Positions 1 through 8,546 of a DNA stretch of 53,260 nucleotides are shown one piece after another. A program made the translations under genes and the position numbers. The notes under the pieces were generated by a model that saw only the letters and a program-made list of their open reading frames with translations, did not search any database and was not told the origin of the DNA. The stretch comes from a bacterium (GTDB lineage Bacteria > Bacteroidota > Bacteroidia > Flavobacteriales_D > Crocinitomicaceae), in the NCBI GenBank assembly GCA_024742305.1, contig JANSYQ010000024.1, positions 1 to 53,260 of the forward strand, read 5' to 3'. The number at the start of each line of letters is the position of its first letter. Within the stretch, counting starts at the first letter, position 1.

Positions 1-1
1 T

Positions 2-1738
2 GATGTTTCTTCGTTCTCATGTGCAAATGTTGGAGCGAACACAGTAACGTTAACTGCCACAGATGGAAGCGGAAACGTAGCGTCTTGCTCGGCAATCGTG
101 ACGGTTGCTGATACAATAGGACCACAAGCTCCTGTATTGGCAGATCTAACAGGTGAATGTTCTGTTACTGCTACGGCACCAACGACAACAGACAACTGTT
201 CAGGATCAATAACAGGAACAACTACGGATCCATTAACGTATACTGCCGAAGGGACTTACACAATTACATGGACCTTCGATGATGGCAATGGAAATACGAC
301 TACAGCGACTCAAAACGTTATTGTCGACGATGTAACTGCTCCAGTGGTTCCAACACTTTCTGACTTGACAGATGAATGTTCAGTGACTGCGACAGCTCCT
401 ACAACAACGGATAACTGTGCCGGAACGGTAACGGGAACGACATCAGATCCATTGACATATAATACCCAAGGATCATTCGTGATTACTTGGACATTTGATG
501 ATGGAAATGGAAATACATCAACAGCTACACAAAACGTAGTAATTGCTGATGTTACTTTACCAACGGCTTCAAATATTGATACTGCATTCGCTCAGTGTGC
601 TGGCGATGTAGCAATTGATGTTACCTTGGTTAATGATGCTGCTGACAACTGTACTACGGCACCAATTGTAACCTACGTTGGAGATGTTGCTTCTAATGGA
701 TCAGGTTGTAGCGATACCATTACACGTACATACAACGTTGCAGATGAAGCAGGAAACAATATTGATGTGGTACAAATCATCATAGTAAATGATACAACGC
801 CGCCAACCGCTTCAAACCCGGTTACATTGAATGTCGTTTGTTTGGCAGACGTACCTTCAACTGCTGGTGCAGAAGTATGGGTAACGGATGAAGCTGACAA
901 CTGCGGAACACCAACAGTAACTTGGCTAAGTGATGTTTCAACGAACGGTACGGGTTGTAACGACACAATTACGAGAACATTTAGCGTGACTGATGATTGT
1001 GGGAACTCAATCACCGTTGAACAGATGATTATCATTGATGACCACGTGGCACCAGAACCTGATGCTGCTGCATTGTCAAATATTAAAGAAACATGTGAGG
1101 CAACGCCAAGTGCACCTACCGCTACAGATAACTGTGCTGGAGTAATTAATGGTGTGCCGGATGTGACTTTCCCGATAACTACCGTTGGTACAACAATAGT
1201 TACATGGACATTCACCGACTACTGTGGTAACTCCACTACTCAAACGCAAGAGGTAACGATAACCGGAGTGGATGTTTCAACGACAATGGCATCCGACGGA
1301 ATCACCATGGTGGCTTCCAATCAAAATCCGGGAGTAACTTACCAGTGGATTGACTGTGAGACAGGACTGCCTGTTGCTGGTGCAACCAACTATAATTTCA
1401 CTCCAACGTACGGTAGTGACTTTGCAGTGATTGTGACTGAAGATGGATGTACAGATACATCGGCATGTGTGAACAGCACAGTTGGGTTGGAGCAAATCTC
1501 AATGGATGGCTTCATTTTGTATCCAAACCCTACAACTGGGCAGTTTACCGTGAGCTTTGATGGAGCTATTAAATCCATTGAAATGATCGATGTAACAGGT
1601 CGAGTTGTAATGACAGAAACAACGCTGAACGAAGGTTTGGTAGATGCGAGTCTACTGGCACCAGGAAAGTATATGGTACGATTGACATCGGAACATGGAC
1701 AAATACTGACACAGCCAATTGTTATCGGTCAACAGTAA
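2..1738 (+). CDS. Secreted HYR-repeat adhesin-like protein with T9SS type A tail (5' partial)
   Basis: The reading frame is open from base 2, so the gene begins before the window. About five HYR/Ig-like beta-sandwich modules are visible, each with a conserved DNC motif and a closing stretch like TWTFDDGNGNT. The first two complete modules are near copies with a 219-bp (73-residue) period. The last ~80 residues form a canonical T9SS type A sorting domain: a YPNPTTGQF start, an IDVTGRVV middle strand and an APGKYMVRL end. The protein is therefore expected to cross the outer membrane by T9SS and be anchored or released at the surface. HYR modules usually act as adhesive or spacer domains; no catalytic domain is visible in this part. 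Paired cysteines suggest disulfides. A hairpin terminator follows 20 bp after the stop. Confidence 0.9.
   Translation, partial: DVSSFSCANVGANTVTLTATDGSGNVASCSAIVTVADTIGPQAPVLADLTGECSVTATAPTTTDNCSGSITGTTTDPLTYTAEGTYTITWTFDDGNGNTTTATQNVIVDDVTAPVVPTLSDLTDECSVTATAPTTTDNCAGTVTGTTSDPLTYNTQGSFVITWTFDDGNGNTSTATQNVVIADVTLPTASNIDTAFAQCAGDVAIDVTLVNDAADNCTTAPIVTYVGDVASNGSGCSDTITRTYNVADEAGNNIDVVQIIIVNDTTPPTASNPVTLNVVCLADVPSTAGAEVWVTDEADNCGTPTVTWLSDVSTNGTGCNDTITRTFSVTDDCGNSITVEQMIIIDDHVAPEPDAAALSNIKETCEATPSAPTATDNCAGVINGVPDVTFPITTVGTTIVTWTFTDYCGNSTTQTQEVTITGVDVSTTMASDGITMVASNQNPGVTYQWIDCETGLPVAGATNYNFTPTYGSDFAVIVTEDGCTDTSACVNSTVGLEQISMDGFILYPNPTTGQFTVSFDGAIKSIEMIDVTGRVVMTETTLNEGLVDASLLAPGKYMVRLTSEHGQILTQPIVIGQQ
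104..541 (+). repeat. Tandem 219-bp repeat encoding HYR modules
   Basis: Two consecutive units with a period of 219 bp encode nearly the same 73 residues. For example, ECSVTATAPTTTDNC occurs in both, with GAA codons at 155 and 374. Many differences between the copies are synonymous, so the repeat is old or kept under protein-level selection. More diverged modules follow to about 1260. Boundaries are approximate. Confidence 0.75.
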
Positions 1739-1758
1739 ATAAGAATAACATAAGATGG

Positions 1759-1784
1759 AGGGAGTTCGAAAGGACTCCCTTTTT
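1759..1784 (+). terminator. Rho-independent terminator after the HYR adhesin
   Basis: AGGGAGT (1759-1765) pairs with ACTCCCT (1774-1780) around an 8-nt loop, followed by a T run to 1784. It sits 20 bp after the stop codon. Confidence 0.85.
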
Positions 1785-1800
1785 CATTTCGGTCCTATTG

Positions 1801-1832
1801 TTGCTTATTCGATACAAGATTGTATAACTTTA
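1801..1832 (+). promoter_or_regulatory. Candidate -33/-7 promoter
   Basis: TTG (1801-1803), a 21-nt spacer, then TAACTTTA (1825-1832) fits the Bacteroidota TTG-N17-23-TAnnTTTG pattern with one mismatch. Only 5 nt separate the box from the ATG at 1838, so the transcript would be leaderless or nearly so. Confidence 0.45.
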
Positions 1833-1837
1833 TGGTA

Positions 1838-2593
1838 ATGAAAACGCTTACACTTACTGCATGGATTCTAACGAGTGCGTGCCTCTCCTTTGGTCAAGAT
1901 AGTACTGGAACTGCCGAATGGTTTCGGTCCAAGTCGCTGCCTGAATTATGTGATACGTTTCGGACGGACAAGTGTGCAGATCGCCACAATTTTCTTGAGA
2001 TTTATGAGCCGCTTTTTGAGCCAATGCGTGATGACTCTATTCGCTTTTTCGAAATTGGAATTCTTAGAGGATTGTCGCATTTGATGTGGGTAAACTACTT
2101 TCAAAATGGAGAAGTGTATGGAATTGACATACGTGATTACACAGCAGCGGCAGCAGGGTCGGGAATCAAAACCTATGTGGCAGACCAAGCGAACAGAAAG
2201 GATTTGTATGCCTTCATGAGAGCTAGTGGAGCTAATTTCGATGTTATTCTCGATGATGGAGGACACGCCATGGATCATCAGCAAATAAGCTTGGGGTGCA
2301 TGTTCCAAGCAGTCAAGCCAGGTGGAATGTTTATTATAGAAGATGTGCATACTTCACTCCCGAACTATTATCCGGATACGTCATTCCATGTGAATGCGGC
2401 CGAAACGAATACGACCTTACTGATGCTGGAGACATTTATTCGAACCGGTAAAATATACAGTGACTATATGTTGGATGTAGAAGCCGAATATCTTGAGAAC
2501 AACATTGAACGCGTAGAGTTGCATTACCGCACCAACGAAAGACATTCAATCGTTTGTATTATTCACAAAAAAGAGGCCATTGAAACAGAATAA
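1838..2593 (+). CDS. Class I SAM methyltransferase-like protein with a signal peptide
   Basis: The protein has 251 residues. I chose the ATG at 1838 because it starts a clean signal peptide (MKTLTLTAWIL..., cleavage after about FGQ20); a TTG at 1820 would only add six residues. The body resembles the MycE/cephalosporin-hydroxylase-like branch of Rossmann methyltransferases: FFEIGILRG (~70-78) is motif I, GIDIRD (~95-100) the acidic strand-2 end, DDGGH (~139-143) the metal/substrate motif, and PGGMFIIED (~161-169) follows. Relatives methylate sugars or natural products in the cytoplasm, so export is odd because SAM is not expected in the periplasm. The gene overlaps the next one by 14 bp. The fold assignment is good; substrate and activity are unknown. 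Confidence 0.75.
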   Translation: MKTLTLTAWILTSACLSFGQDSTGTAEWFRSKSLPELCDTFRTDKCADRHNFLEIYEPLFEPMRDDSIRFFEIGILRGLSHLMWVNYFQNGEVYGIDIRDYTAAAAGSGIKTYVADQANRKDLYAFMRASGANFDVILDDGGHAMDHQQISLGCMFQAVKPGGMFIIEDVHTSLPNYYPDTSFHVNAAETNTTLLMLETFIRTGKIYSDYMLDVEAEYLENNIERVELHYRTNERHSIVCIIHKKEAIETE

Positions 2594-4541
2594 GAATTGT
2601 TGTTTTGCCCTATTGATTTTTCTTCTTTCCAGTATTTCAGTAGTGGCACAAGATGCAGAAAAAAGTGTCGCTAGAATTTGGATCGATGCACATTTACGTG
2701 CCATTCAAAAAGATGGACTCGGACCAACCATACACTCTAGAAACTTGTACCAACTATCTGCTGGGATGTACGACCTTTGGACTGTTTTCAAAGGTGATAA
2801 AGAAGAAACCATATTCCTAGGTAAAGGCTTTGGTGACTTTCCCTGCGAATTCGAAGAGTACCCAATGCCCGAGAATCGCGACAGCGCAGTAAATGTCGCC
2901 ATTAACTATTACGCTTTTCGCTTATGCACCGAACGGTTTGGGCAATACTCCAGCAAGGGGAGAACGCACGATATTTTTGTTTTCCAGTTCGATTCCACCG
3001 GACTTGATCCTAATTACCGAAGCGTGGACTATTCAAACGGTTCACCAGCCGCATTGGGAAACTACTTGGCGGAGAAAATGATCGAGTTTGCGTGGGAAGT
3101 AGATCCAGCAGGAGAATTGGAAGGATACGACGGGATCGAGTACGAAACGGCCAACCCGCACATCAAACCAAATGTACCTGGGGTTCAAGAATTGGAGGAT
3201 CCTGATCGCTGGCAGCCCATTTCAGCACGAGGCTACATTGCCGAAAAGGGTTGGAGCGAAAACTTATTGGATTGGTATATTTTGCTGGCTCCAACGGAGG
3301 ATGTCTTTTTAACGCCACATTGGTCCGAAATACAGCCCTTCGCATTGAACGAAAAACATGAATCTTGGGTTGAAAAGGATGGTCAAAAGTTCCGCATTTA
3401 CCTCGATCCAGGAGCTCCTCCGTACACGAAAAACTCAGCAGAAGAATTTGATGCTTATCGCTGGAACTTTGAAGTGGTAGGTAAATGGAGTCAATTCAAT
3501 ACACCTTTTGATGAGACATTAATTGACATTTCGCCGGGTGCCATCGGTCGAACTACGGGGTTATTACCAAACACTTTTGAAGAATACCAAGCTTTTTTCG
3601 ATGCTGAAAACGGAGGCACGCAAAGTACGCCAACCCGCGTAAATCCTGCTACGAAGAAAAAATACAAGAAGCACATGGTGAAGCGAGGCGACTATACACG
3701 CTGTATTGCCGAATATTGGGTTGATGGAGTAGGAACCTATACGCCACCAGGTCACTGGGTGAGTATTTTGCGCGAAGTGAGTGATCACCCTGACTTCGAG
3801 AGAAAGTGGTGCGGAAAGGGTAAGGAGCTTTCTCAATTGGAGTGGGATGTGAAGTCCTATATGGCGTTGACTGGAGCACTCCACGATGCAGGAATTGCTG
3901 CATGGAGTTCCAAAGTTGCGTATGATTACGTGCGTCCAATTACGGCAATACGCTGGATGGCTTCATTGGGGCAAGCAAGCGATAGTTTGGCACCGCGATA
4001 TCACCCAAAAGGATTAAAATTGGTCCCGGGTGTTATTGAACTCGTGAAAGAAGGTGATGCGTTAGCCGGAGAGAACAATGAGCACGTTGGAAAAATCAAA
4101 CTATTTGCATGGCGTGGTCCTGATAGCGTTGAAAACCAAAGAGAAGATGTCGGTGGTGTCGACTGGATTTTGGCCGAAAACTGGTGGCCATATCAACAAT
4201 ATGCATTTCCAACACCACCATTTGCCGGATATGTTTCAGGGCACTCCACGTTTTCCACAGCCGCTTCAGAGATTATGACGTACATCACTGGTGATCCTTA
4301 CTTTCCAGGTGGTTTAGCAACGCATACCTTTGAGAAAGATAGTTTTTTGAAGTTTGAAAAAGGACCATCGGAAGAACTGACGCTGCAATGGGCAACTTAC
4401 AGAGAGGCATCCGATGAAACCTGCTTATCAAGAATTTATGGAGGGATTCATCCACCGATTGATGATATTCGTGGGCGACAAATGGGCGTAAAAGTAGCAG
4501 GTGTGGCTATCGAAAAAGTAGAATCGTTACTCGGAAATTAA
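2580..4541 (+). CDS. Vanadium-dependent haloperoxidase-like (PAP2 superfamily) exported protein
   Basis: The protein has 653 residues with a signal peptide (MKQNKNCCFALLIFLLSS..., cleavage near VVAQ). The family is recognised from the C-terminal vanadate/phosphate site: SGHS at 553-556 and R618-x5-H624 in RIYGGIH, the arrangement shared by vanadium haloperoxidases and acid phosphatases. The N-terminal segment (SARNLYQLSAGMYDLW-like) is also typical of the bacterial haloperoxidase branch. It could oxidise halides with H2O2 or be a phosphatase; the sequence does not decide. The start is TTG at 2580, because no ATG or GTG lies before the signal peptide, and AAGAGG lies just upstream. The gene overlaps the methyltransferase-like gene by 14 bp, so the two are probably translated together. 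It meets the next gene tail to tail with overlapping stop codons. Confidence 0.82.
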   Translation: MKQNKNCCFALLIFLLSSISVVAQDAEKSVARIWIDAHLRAIQKDGLGPTIHSRNLYQLSAGMYDLWTVFKGDKEETIFLGKGFGDFPCEFEEYPMPENRDSAVNVAINYYAFRLCTERFGQYSSKGRTHDIFVFQFDSTGLDPNYRSVDYSNGSPAALGNYLAEKMIEFAWEVDPAGELEGYDGIEYETANPHIKPNVPGVQELEDPDRWQPISARGYIAEKGWSENLLDWYILLAPTEDVFLTPHWSEIQPFALNEKHESWVEKDGQKFRIYLDPGAPPYTKNSAEEFDAYRWNFEVVGKWSQFNTPFDETLIDISPGAIGRTTGLLPNTFEEYQAFFDAENGGTQSTPTRVNPATKKKYKKHMVKRGDYTRCIAEYWVDGVGTYTPPGHWVSILREVSDHPDFERKWCGKGKELSQLEWDVKSYMALTGALHDAGIAAWSSKVAYDYVRPITAIRWMASLGQASDSLAPRYHPKGLKLVPGVIELVKEGDALAGENNEHVGKIKLFAWRGPDSVENQREDVGGVDWILAENWWPYQQYAFPTPPFAGYVSGHSTFSTAASEIMTYITGDPYFPGGLATHTFEKDSFLKFEKGPSEELTLQWATYREASDETCLSRIYGGIHPPIDDIRGRQMGVKVAGVAIEKVESLLGN

Positions 4542-5302
4542 TAATTTGCGTTCCACCAATCTGTAATCAACGCAATAACACTTTCGCTTTGTTCCAAGTG
4601 AGGATGATGTCCACAGCGGTCCAATAAATTCGTTTGGTGCTTTCCATTGTAGTGCTGGGAGATCAATTGCAACTGTTTCTTGGTTCCGTATTGGTCATCG
4701 GCGCCTTGAATGAAAAGTCCTTTGGCAGAACAGTTAGAAATTTCGTTCGTAATGTCCCAATCGGCAAAAGACGGCGACCTCCAAATGTCCGCCCATGCAT
4801 AAAAGAGAGCTTCAGTCTTCTCTCCATGATACTTGTTCAAACCATCTAGTTTTCCTGCCTTGTAGGCTTTGATAGCAGGAGCTATTCCTTGAATTGTTTC
4901 CGGTTCGTTAATGACATGAGCCGCCATGGTAACAATACCAGCTACTTTATTGGGAAATGCTGAAGCATAGAGTAGGGCGATGGTGCCTCCATCGGAGTGA
5001 CCTACTAAAAGGATGGGTCGATCTTCAGAGATCGCCTCCAAAAAAGCGGGAAGTTCTTTTAGAGCGTAATTGTGAAGGTAATCAGAACGTCTTTTTGTAT
5101 TAAGAAAAGTAGAAGCTCCATGTCCTTGACGTTCATACACTATACCCGGGAGATTCAATTCCGCACAAAGTTCTTCAGGGAACGTCTTCCATTGAGCAAT
5201 GCTTCCCAAGGCTTCATGAAGAAAAAGTACTACGGGACCCTCTTTTCTCTCAGCACCAATCCGTTCGTAGTGCAAAGTGATATCGTTACAAATTGCTTCC
5301 AT
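4538..5302 (-). CDS. Alpha/beta hydrolase
   Basis: The protein has 254 residues and no signal peptide, so it is probably cytosolic. The catalytic triad is visible: nucleophile Ser103 in GHSDGG, acid at Asp202/203 in GADDQYG, and His232/233 in RCGHHPHLE. The HEALGS motif (~29-34) forms the oxyanion region. The closest style is the enol-lactonase/epoxide-hydrolase-like group; the substrate cannot be read. The ATG at 5302 is preferred over an in-frame TTG at 5320. The start codon lies directly after the T tract of the hairpin that ends the upstream efp gene, so expression may depend on read-through. The last bases overlap the stop of the convergent haloperoxidase-like gene. Confidence 0.85.
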   Translation of the reverse strand: MEAICNDITLHYERIGAERKEGPVVLFLHEALGSIAQWKTFPEELCAELNLPGIVYERQGHGASTFLNTKRRSDYLHNYALKELPAFLEAISEDRPILLVGHSDGGTIALLYASAFPNKVAGIVTMAAHVINEPETIQGIAPAIKAYKAGKLDGLNKYHGEKTEALFYAWADIWRSPSFADWDITNEISNCSAKGLFIQGADDQYGTKKQLQLISQHYNGKHQTNLLDRCGHHPHLEQSESVIALITDWWNANY

Positions 5303-5338
5303 AAAAAAAATGAGTTGCAAACAAACGCCTACAACTCA
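5303..5338 (-). terminator. Terminator of efp, abutting the hydrolase start codon
   Basis: Reading the reverse strand, TGAGTTG (5338-5332) pairs with CAACTCA (5317-5311) and is followed by a run of eight T (5310-5303). The next base begins the hydrolase ATG (5302). Confidence 0.8.
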
Positions 5339-5361
5339 CCTTTGAATTATTTAATTCGCAT

Positions 5362-5925
5362 TTACTTAACGCGTTCTACGTAAACGCCTGTACGTGTGTC
5401 TACTTTAATTTTCTCACCATTATCAATGAACAATGGAACGCGAATTTCCGCTCCTGTATCAATAGTAGCAGGTTTCATCGTGTTAGTGGCAGTATCACCT
5501 TTAATACCAGGCTCGGTATACGTAATTGTTGCCTCGATATGCATTGGAAGCTCCAACACCAATGGCATTTCTTCCTCTGCGTGGAACAAAATGCTACAGA
5601 TCATTCCCTCCTGCAAAAACTCTGGCTTTTCCACCAATGAGTTCTCAATATTCACCTGCTCAAAAGTCTCACTATTCATGAAAACATAGCTGGCACCTTC
5701 TTGGTAGAGATATTGGTAGTCGCGGTTTTCAATACGCACAGGATCAATTTTATGTCCTGCTGAGAACGTGTGATCCAATACTTTTCCCGTTTCAATTTGC
5801 TTCAATTTGGTACGTACGAACGCAGGACCTTTTCCTGGCTTTACGTGTTGAAACTCTTTAATTTGGTACAATTTCCCGTTCAGGTCAATGCACATTCCGT
5901 TCTTTATATCCGAAGTATTTGCCAT
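5362..5925 (-). CDS. efp: Translation elongation factor P
   Basis: The protein has 187 residues, the normal length. It begins MANTSDIKNG and has the N-terminal KOW-like domain with the tip loop KPGKGPAF, Lys32 being the residue equivalent to the modified lysine of other EF-Ps, then two OB-type domains (through EVRVPLFIDNGEKIKVDTRTG). EF-P binds ribosomes stalled on polyproline and promotes peptide bond formation. The start is the ATG at 5925; the 17 codons upstream of it are open but lie in the promoter and do not match the family. An eight-proline run in another gene of this window (32579-32602) is an obvious client. Confidence 0.97.
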   Translation of the reverse strand: MANTSDIKNGMCIDLNGKLYQIKEFQHVKPGKGPAFVRTKLKQIETGKVLDHTFSAGHKIDPVRIENRDYQYLYQEGASYVFMNSETFEQVNIENSLVEKPEFLQEGMICSILFHAEEEMPLVLELPMHIEATITYTEPGIKGDTATNTMKPATIDTGAEIRVPLFIDNGEKIKVDTRTGVYVERVK

Positions 5926-5945
5926 GCTTTCTTTTGTTATAGCGA

Positions 5946-5976
5946 CGAATATAGGAATTCTATTTTTTTCTTTCAA
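5946..5976 (-). promoter_or_regulatory. Candidate promoter of efp
   Basis: On the reverse strand TTG (5976-5974), a 20-nt spacer and TATATTCG (5953-5946) match the Bacteroidota -33/-7 pattern with one mismatch. The predicted leader to the ATG at 5925 is about 15-20 nt. Confidence 0.5.
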
Positions 5977-6005
5977 ATCGGCGCTTTTATAGCCATATTT
6001 GTTTT

Positions 6006-6881
6006 ATGACCTGGGAAGACTACAATGATTTCATGAGAATGGAGGTAGGCCACATCGGAGACACTAAAATTCTGATGGAAGGCGTTCTTGGTGCGTTTGG
6101 AGTGTTCCTGATTACCTATATCGCGGTAAAGATATGGCGAAGAACCATTCTAAAGCCACGCATCATAATGAACAAAATTGACGAAAAACGGAGAATTTCC
6201 ATCTTTCTCATCGTCAAGTATATAGGCTGGGTCATCAGCATCCTGATCGCGATAAAGGTCCTTGGTTTTAATATTACGCCGCTACTATTCGGTTCCGGAG
6301 CCCTTTTGATTGGTTTGGGATTTGGATTGCAGAACATCTTTCGAGACTTTGTTTCAGGGTTATTTCTTCTGTTTGAAGGATCGCTGAAAATTGGCGATGT
6401 TATAGAGGTCGATGGAGAAGTGGGACGAGTAAAAGAAATCAACCTTCGGAGTTCTGAAATGGTTACGGTAGATGATGTAACGATTGTAATTCCTAATTCG
6501 AAATTCGTTTCTGAGCGCGTGGTCAATTGGTCCATGGACAACGAATTAGTTCGTTTTGAAGTGAGTGTGGGAGTCGCTTATGGGTCTGATGTAGACGTGG
6601 TTTTCAAATGTTTAGAAGACTCCATGCGTGAGAACAAAGACGTAGTATCCAAACCAAAATATTTTGTGCGCTTCAAAAACTTCGGAGATTCTGCACTGGA
6701 ATTTGAGATGATTTTTTGGTCGCGCAAAGGATTTATTATTGAGAATGTAAAATCTGACCTCCGAAGAGATGTGTACAAAAGGCTGACGGATAGTGGATTG
6801 GCGATTCCGTTCCCTCAACGCGATGTACATATCAAAGGACTAGAAAACTTAAAAGACTTTACCAAAACAGAGGAAAAATGA
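6006..6881 (+). CDS. Small-conductance mechanosensitive channel (MscS family)
   Basis: The protein has 291 residues. Three membrane segments are visible (about 23-44, 65-86 and 90-125). The third contains the glycine/alanine-rich pore helix FGSGALLIGLGFGLQN and then the family signature FRDFVSGLFLLFEG. A beta domain follows (GDVIEVDGEVGRVKEI ... VIPNSKFVSERVVNWS) and then the cytoplasmic alpha/beta cage. It acts as a tension-gated safety valve in the inner membrane during osmotic downshock. The gene is divergent from efp, and its last 4 bp (ATGA) overlap the next gene. The weak -7 box CATATTTG (5994-6001) lies 4 nt before the ATG. Confidence 0.93.
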   Translation: MTWEDYNDFMRMEVGHIGDTKILMEGVLGAFGVFLITYIAVKIWRRTILKPRIIMNKIDEKRRISIFLIVKYIGWVISILIAIKVLGFNITPLLFGSGALLIGLGFGLQNIFRDFVSGLFLLFEGSLKIGDVIEVDGEVGRVKEINLRSSEMVTVDDVTIVIPNSKFVSERVVNWSMDNELVRFEVSVGVAYGSDVDVVFKCLEDSMRENKDVVSKPKYFVRFKNFGDSALEFEMIFWSRKGFIIENVKSDLRRDVYKRLTDSGLAIPFPQRDVHIKGLENLKDFTKTEEK

Positions 6882-7237
6882 AAGATTACTGGAACAAATT
6901 ATCATTTGGAGAAAAAGCAAAATTGATCTTCTTTGCCATTTGCGGATTGTTGATACTCATTTTTGCCTTATTGAACTGGAAGATGTATAATCTGAACCTA
7001 ATCTTTGGTAAAGTAAAAGTGCCGGTAACCATTCTGATTTTGATCAGTATGTTCGGAGGCTACGCGTACGCAAGAATTTACAGTTGGATGAAGTCGCGCC
7101 AGCAAGATAAGGAAATCAGTTACCTAAAAGGTGAATTAGCGGCGACACGAGAAAAGCTGCGTCAGCAACCTGAGGCCTTGCAGAAGCAATACAAAAAGCA
7201 ACTCGAAGAAGATAATAATTCGGAGGAAGAAGCGTAA
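6878..7237 (+). CDS. Small membrane protein, LapA/DUF1049-like
   Basis: The protein has 119 residues. Two membrane segments (about 17-35 and 46-66) flank a short NLIFGKVKVPV loop, and a charged coiled-coil tail (about 75-115) ends in acidic residues. This layout resembles LapA/DUF1049 proteins, which in enterobacteria help assemble lipopolysaccharide; similarity is by pattern only. The start overlaps the mscS stop by ATGA, so the two genes are co-translated. Confidence 0.65.
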   Translation: MKDYWNKLSFGEKAKLIFFAICGLLILIFALLNWKMYNLNLIFGKVKVPVTILILISMFGGYAYARIYSWMKSRQQDKEISYLKGELAATREKLRQQPEALQKQYKKQLEEDNNSEEEA

Positions 7238-7244
7238 TTGAAGT

Positions 7245-7700
7245 ATGCGAAGTTTATTGCTTCTAGTCTTTTTTGGTGCTACGATGCATGTATTTTCTCA
7301 GGAAAAGGGTGCGCTTTCTATAGAAGTTGCTGGCGTTGGTGGCTTTGGATCAATTTCCTACTCAAAAGAATTTAAAGCTTGGGACAAGCTAGGGCTGGAA
7401 TACCGAGCAGGATTCAGTTTTGTTCCCATCGACAAGAATAATGGCAACGGAATCATCTTCCCGCTATTGATTCATGCAACGTACGGCAACGGTAAGCATC
7501 TTGCGGATGTAGGAATTGGTCAGTCGATCACTGTAACAACGAGAGGAAGTGCTTTTGTTCGCATGCCAACGTCATTTGGATATCGTTTACAGACAGATAA
7601 AGCGCTCTTCTATCGAATTGCTTACACGCCATTAGTTTCGTACATCTACAATTTTCAGTGGGAGCATTGGGGCGGATTCACCATCGGATACAATCTCTAG
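7245..7700 (+). CDS. Secreted or outer-membrane protein of unknown function
   Basis: The protein has 151 residues with a signal peptide (MRSLLLLVFFGATMHVFS, cleavage near SQ). The rest alternates hydrophobic and polar residues (SIEVAGVGGFGSISYSKEF, ADVGIGQSITVTT, WGGFTIGYNL) and ends in an aromatic-rich strand, as expected for a small beta-barrel or beta-rich outer-membrane protein. I do not recognise the family. It lies 7 bp after the LapA-like gene and 3 bp before the next, so it is part of the same operon. Confidence 0.7.
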   Translation: MRSLLLLVFFGATMHVFSQEKGALSIEVAGVGGFGSISYSKEFKAWDKLGLEYRAGFSFVPIDKNNGNGIIFPLLIHATYGNGKHLADVGIGQSITVTTRGSAFVRMPTSFGYRLQTDKALFYRIAYTPLVSYIYNFQWEHWGGFTIGYNL

Positions 7701-7703
7701 ATC

Positions 7704-8459
7704 ATGAACTGGAAACTCACACTCATAGCGTCAATCGTACTGGTCTCATGCAACTAACGAGAAGTTTTCGACGGACCCAACAGTTATTCGGACGATTTTG
7801 AATCGTATAGCTCGAAAGAAGACCTAATTGATGGAAACGACGAACTATGGTCTTTTTTCCAGCTGACGGATGAAGCAAACACAATTACCATTGATACGAA
7901 CATTGTGCATTCGGGAAATCAGTCTGTACGATTTTTTGGAGTGGCAGGAGATCCGAATGAAACCAAGAAATGCAGCATCAACAAGCAATTCATGGCATTT
8001 TGGGAAGGAGAAACGGTGAAAGTTGATTTTTGGTGTTACATCGAGGGTAATGAAGACATCGACTGGTTGTTTATCTTCGATTTGGAAGAGAAGGTTCCGG
8101 TTGGAGCAGGTCCTGGCATGCGTTTGGCGATTGTCGATAACAAACTTCTGTTGGAACACAAATATCCGCAACCGAATGTAGAGCAGGAGGGAAGTGGGGT
8201 TGCATTCCCAAGGGATCAATGGGTTCACATAGAATTTGAAACAAAGCTAGAACGAAAAAACAAAGGATACGTTCGTGTAAGGCAAGACGGCGCGCAAATT
8301 TTGAGCGTTGATAACTGGCAAACGTTACCAAAAGATATTCTGTATGCCAATCAAGGAACGAAAGGTATGTACAATCAAATTGAGTTTGGACTAACGGCCA
8401 ATTCAGACGACAATTCACACGTTATGTATTTGGATGATGTTAGTGTTAGTACGGATTAG
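7704..8459 (+). pseudogene. Lipoprotein with jelly-roll (polysaccharide-lyase-like) domain, interrupted by an in-frame TAA
   Basis: From the ATG at 7704 the frame encodes a lipoprotein signal (MNWKLTLIASIVLVSCN, lipobox LVSC), then a TAA at 7755-7757, and then continues open without another stop to 8459. The downstream ~233 codons read as a single domain: DDFESYSS start, HSGNQSVRFFG, VKVDFWCYIEG, PRDQWVHIEFETKL, and a final VMYLDDVSVS strand. This is the pattern of concanavalin-like jelly-roll carbohydrate-binding or lyase proteins. Codon use and frame are intact on both sides, so a single-base nonsense change (for example CAA to TAA) or a sequencing error is the simplest reading. Without the stop it would be a 251-residue surface lipoprotein, fourth gene of the mscS operon. 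Confidence 0.75.
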
Positions 8460-8472
8460 AGACGCTCGACAT

Positions 8473-8493
8473 TAGACACTAGATGCTAGACAC
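8473..8493. repeat. Heptamer tandem repeat
   Basis: Three consecutive heptamers, TAGACAC, TAGATGC, TAGACAC. Short TAGACAC-type arrays are common in Bacteroidota intergenic DNA. Confidence 0.6.
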
Positions 8494-8546
8494 GGAAAAC
8501 TGAAAGTCCGAAGTCTGATATGGTCGCACCATTCGGCATTCAAGGT

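Noticed and set aside
673-1215. Long reverse-strand open frame inside the HYR adhesin
   Set aside because: It mirrors the repetitive Thr/Val-rich codons of the real gene; no start context or family.
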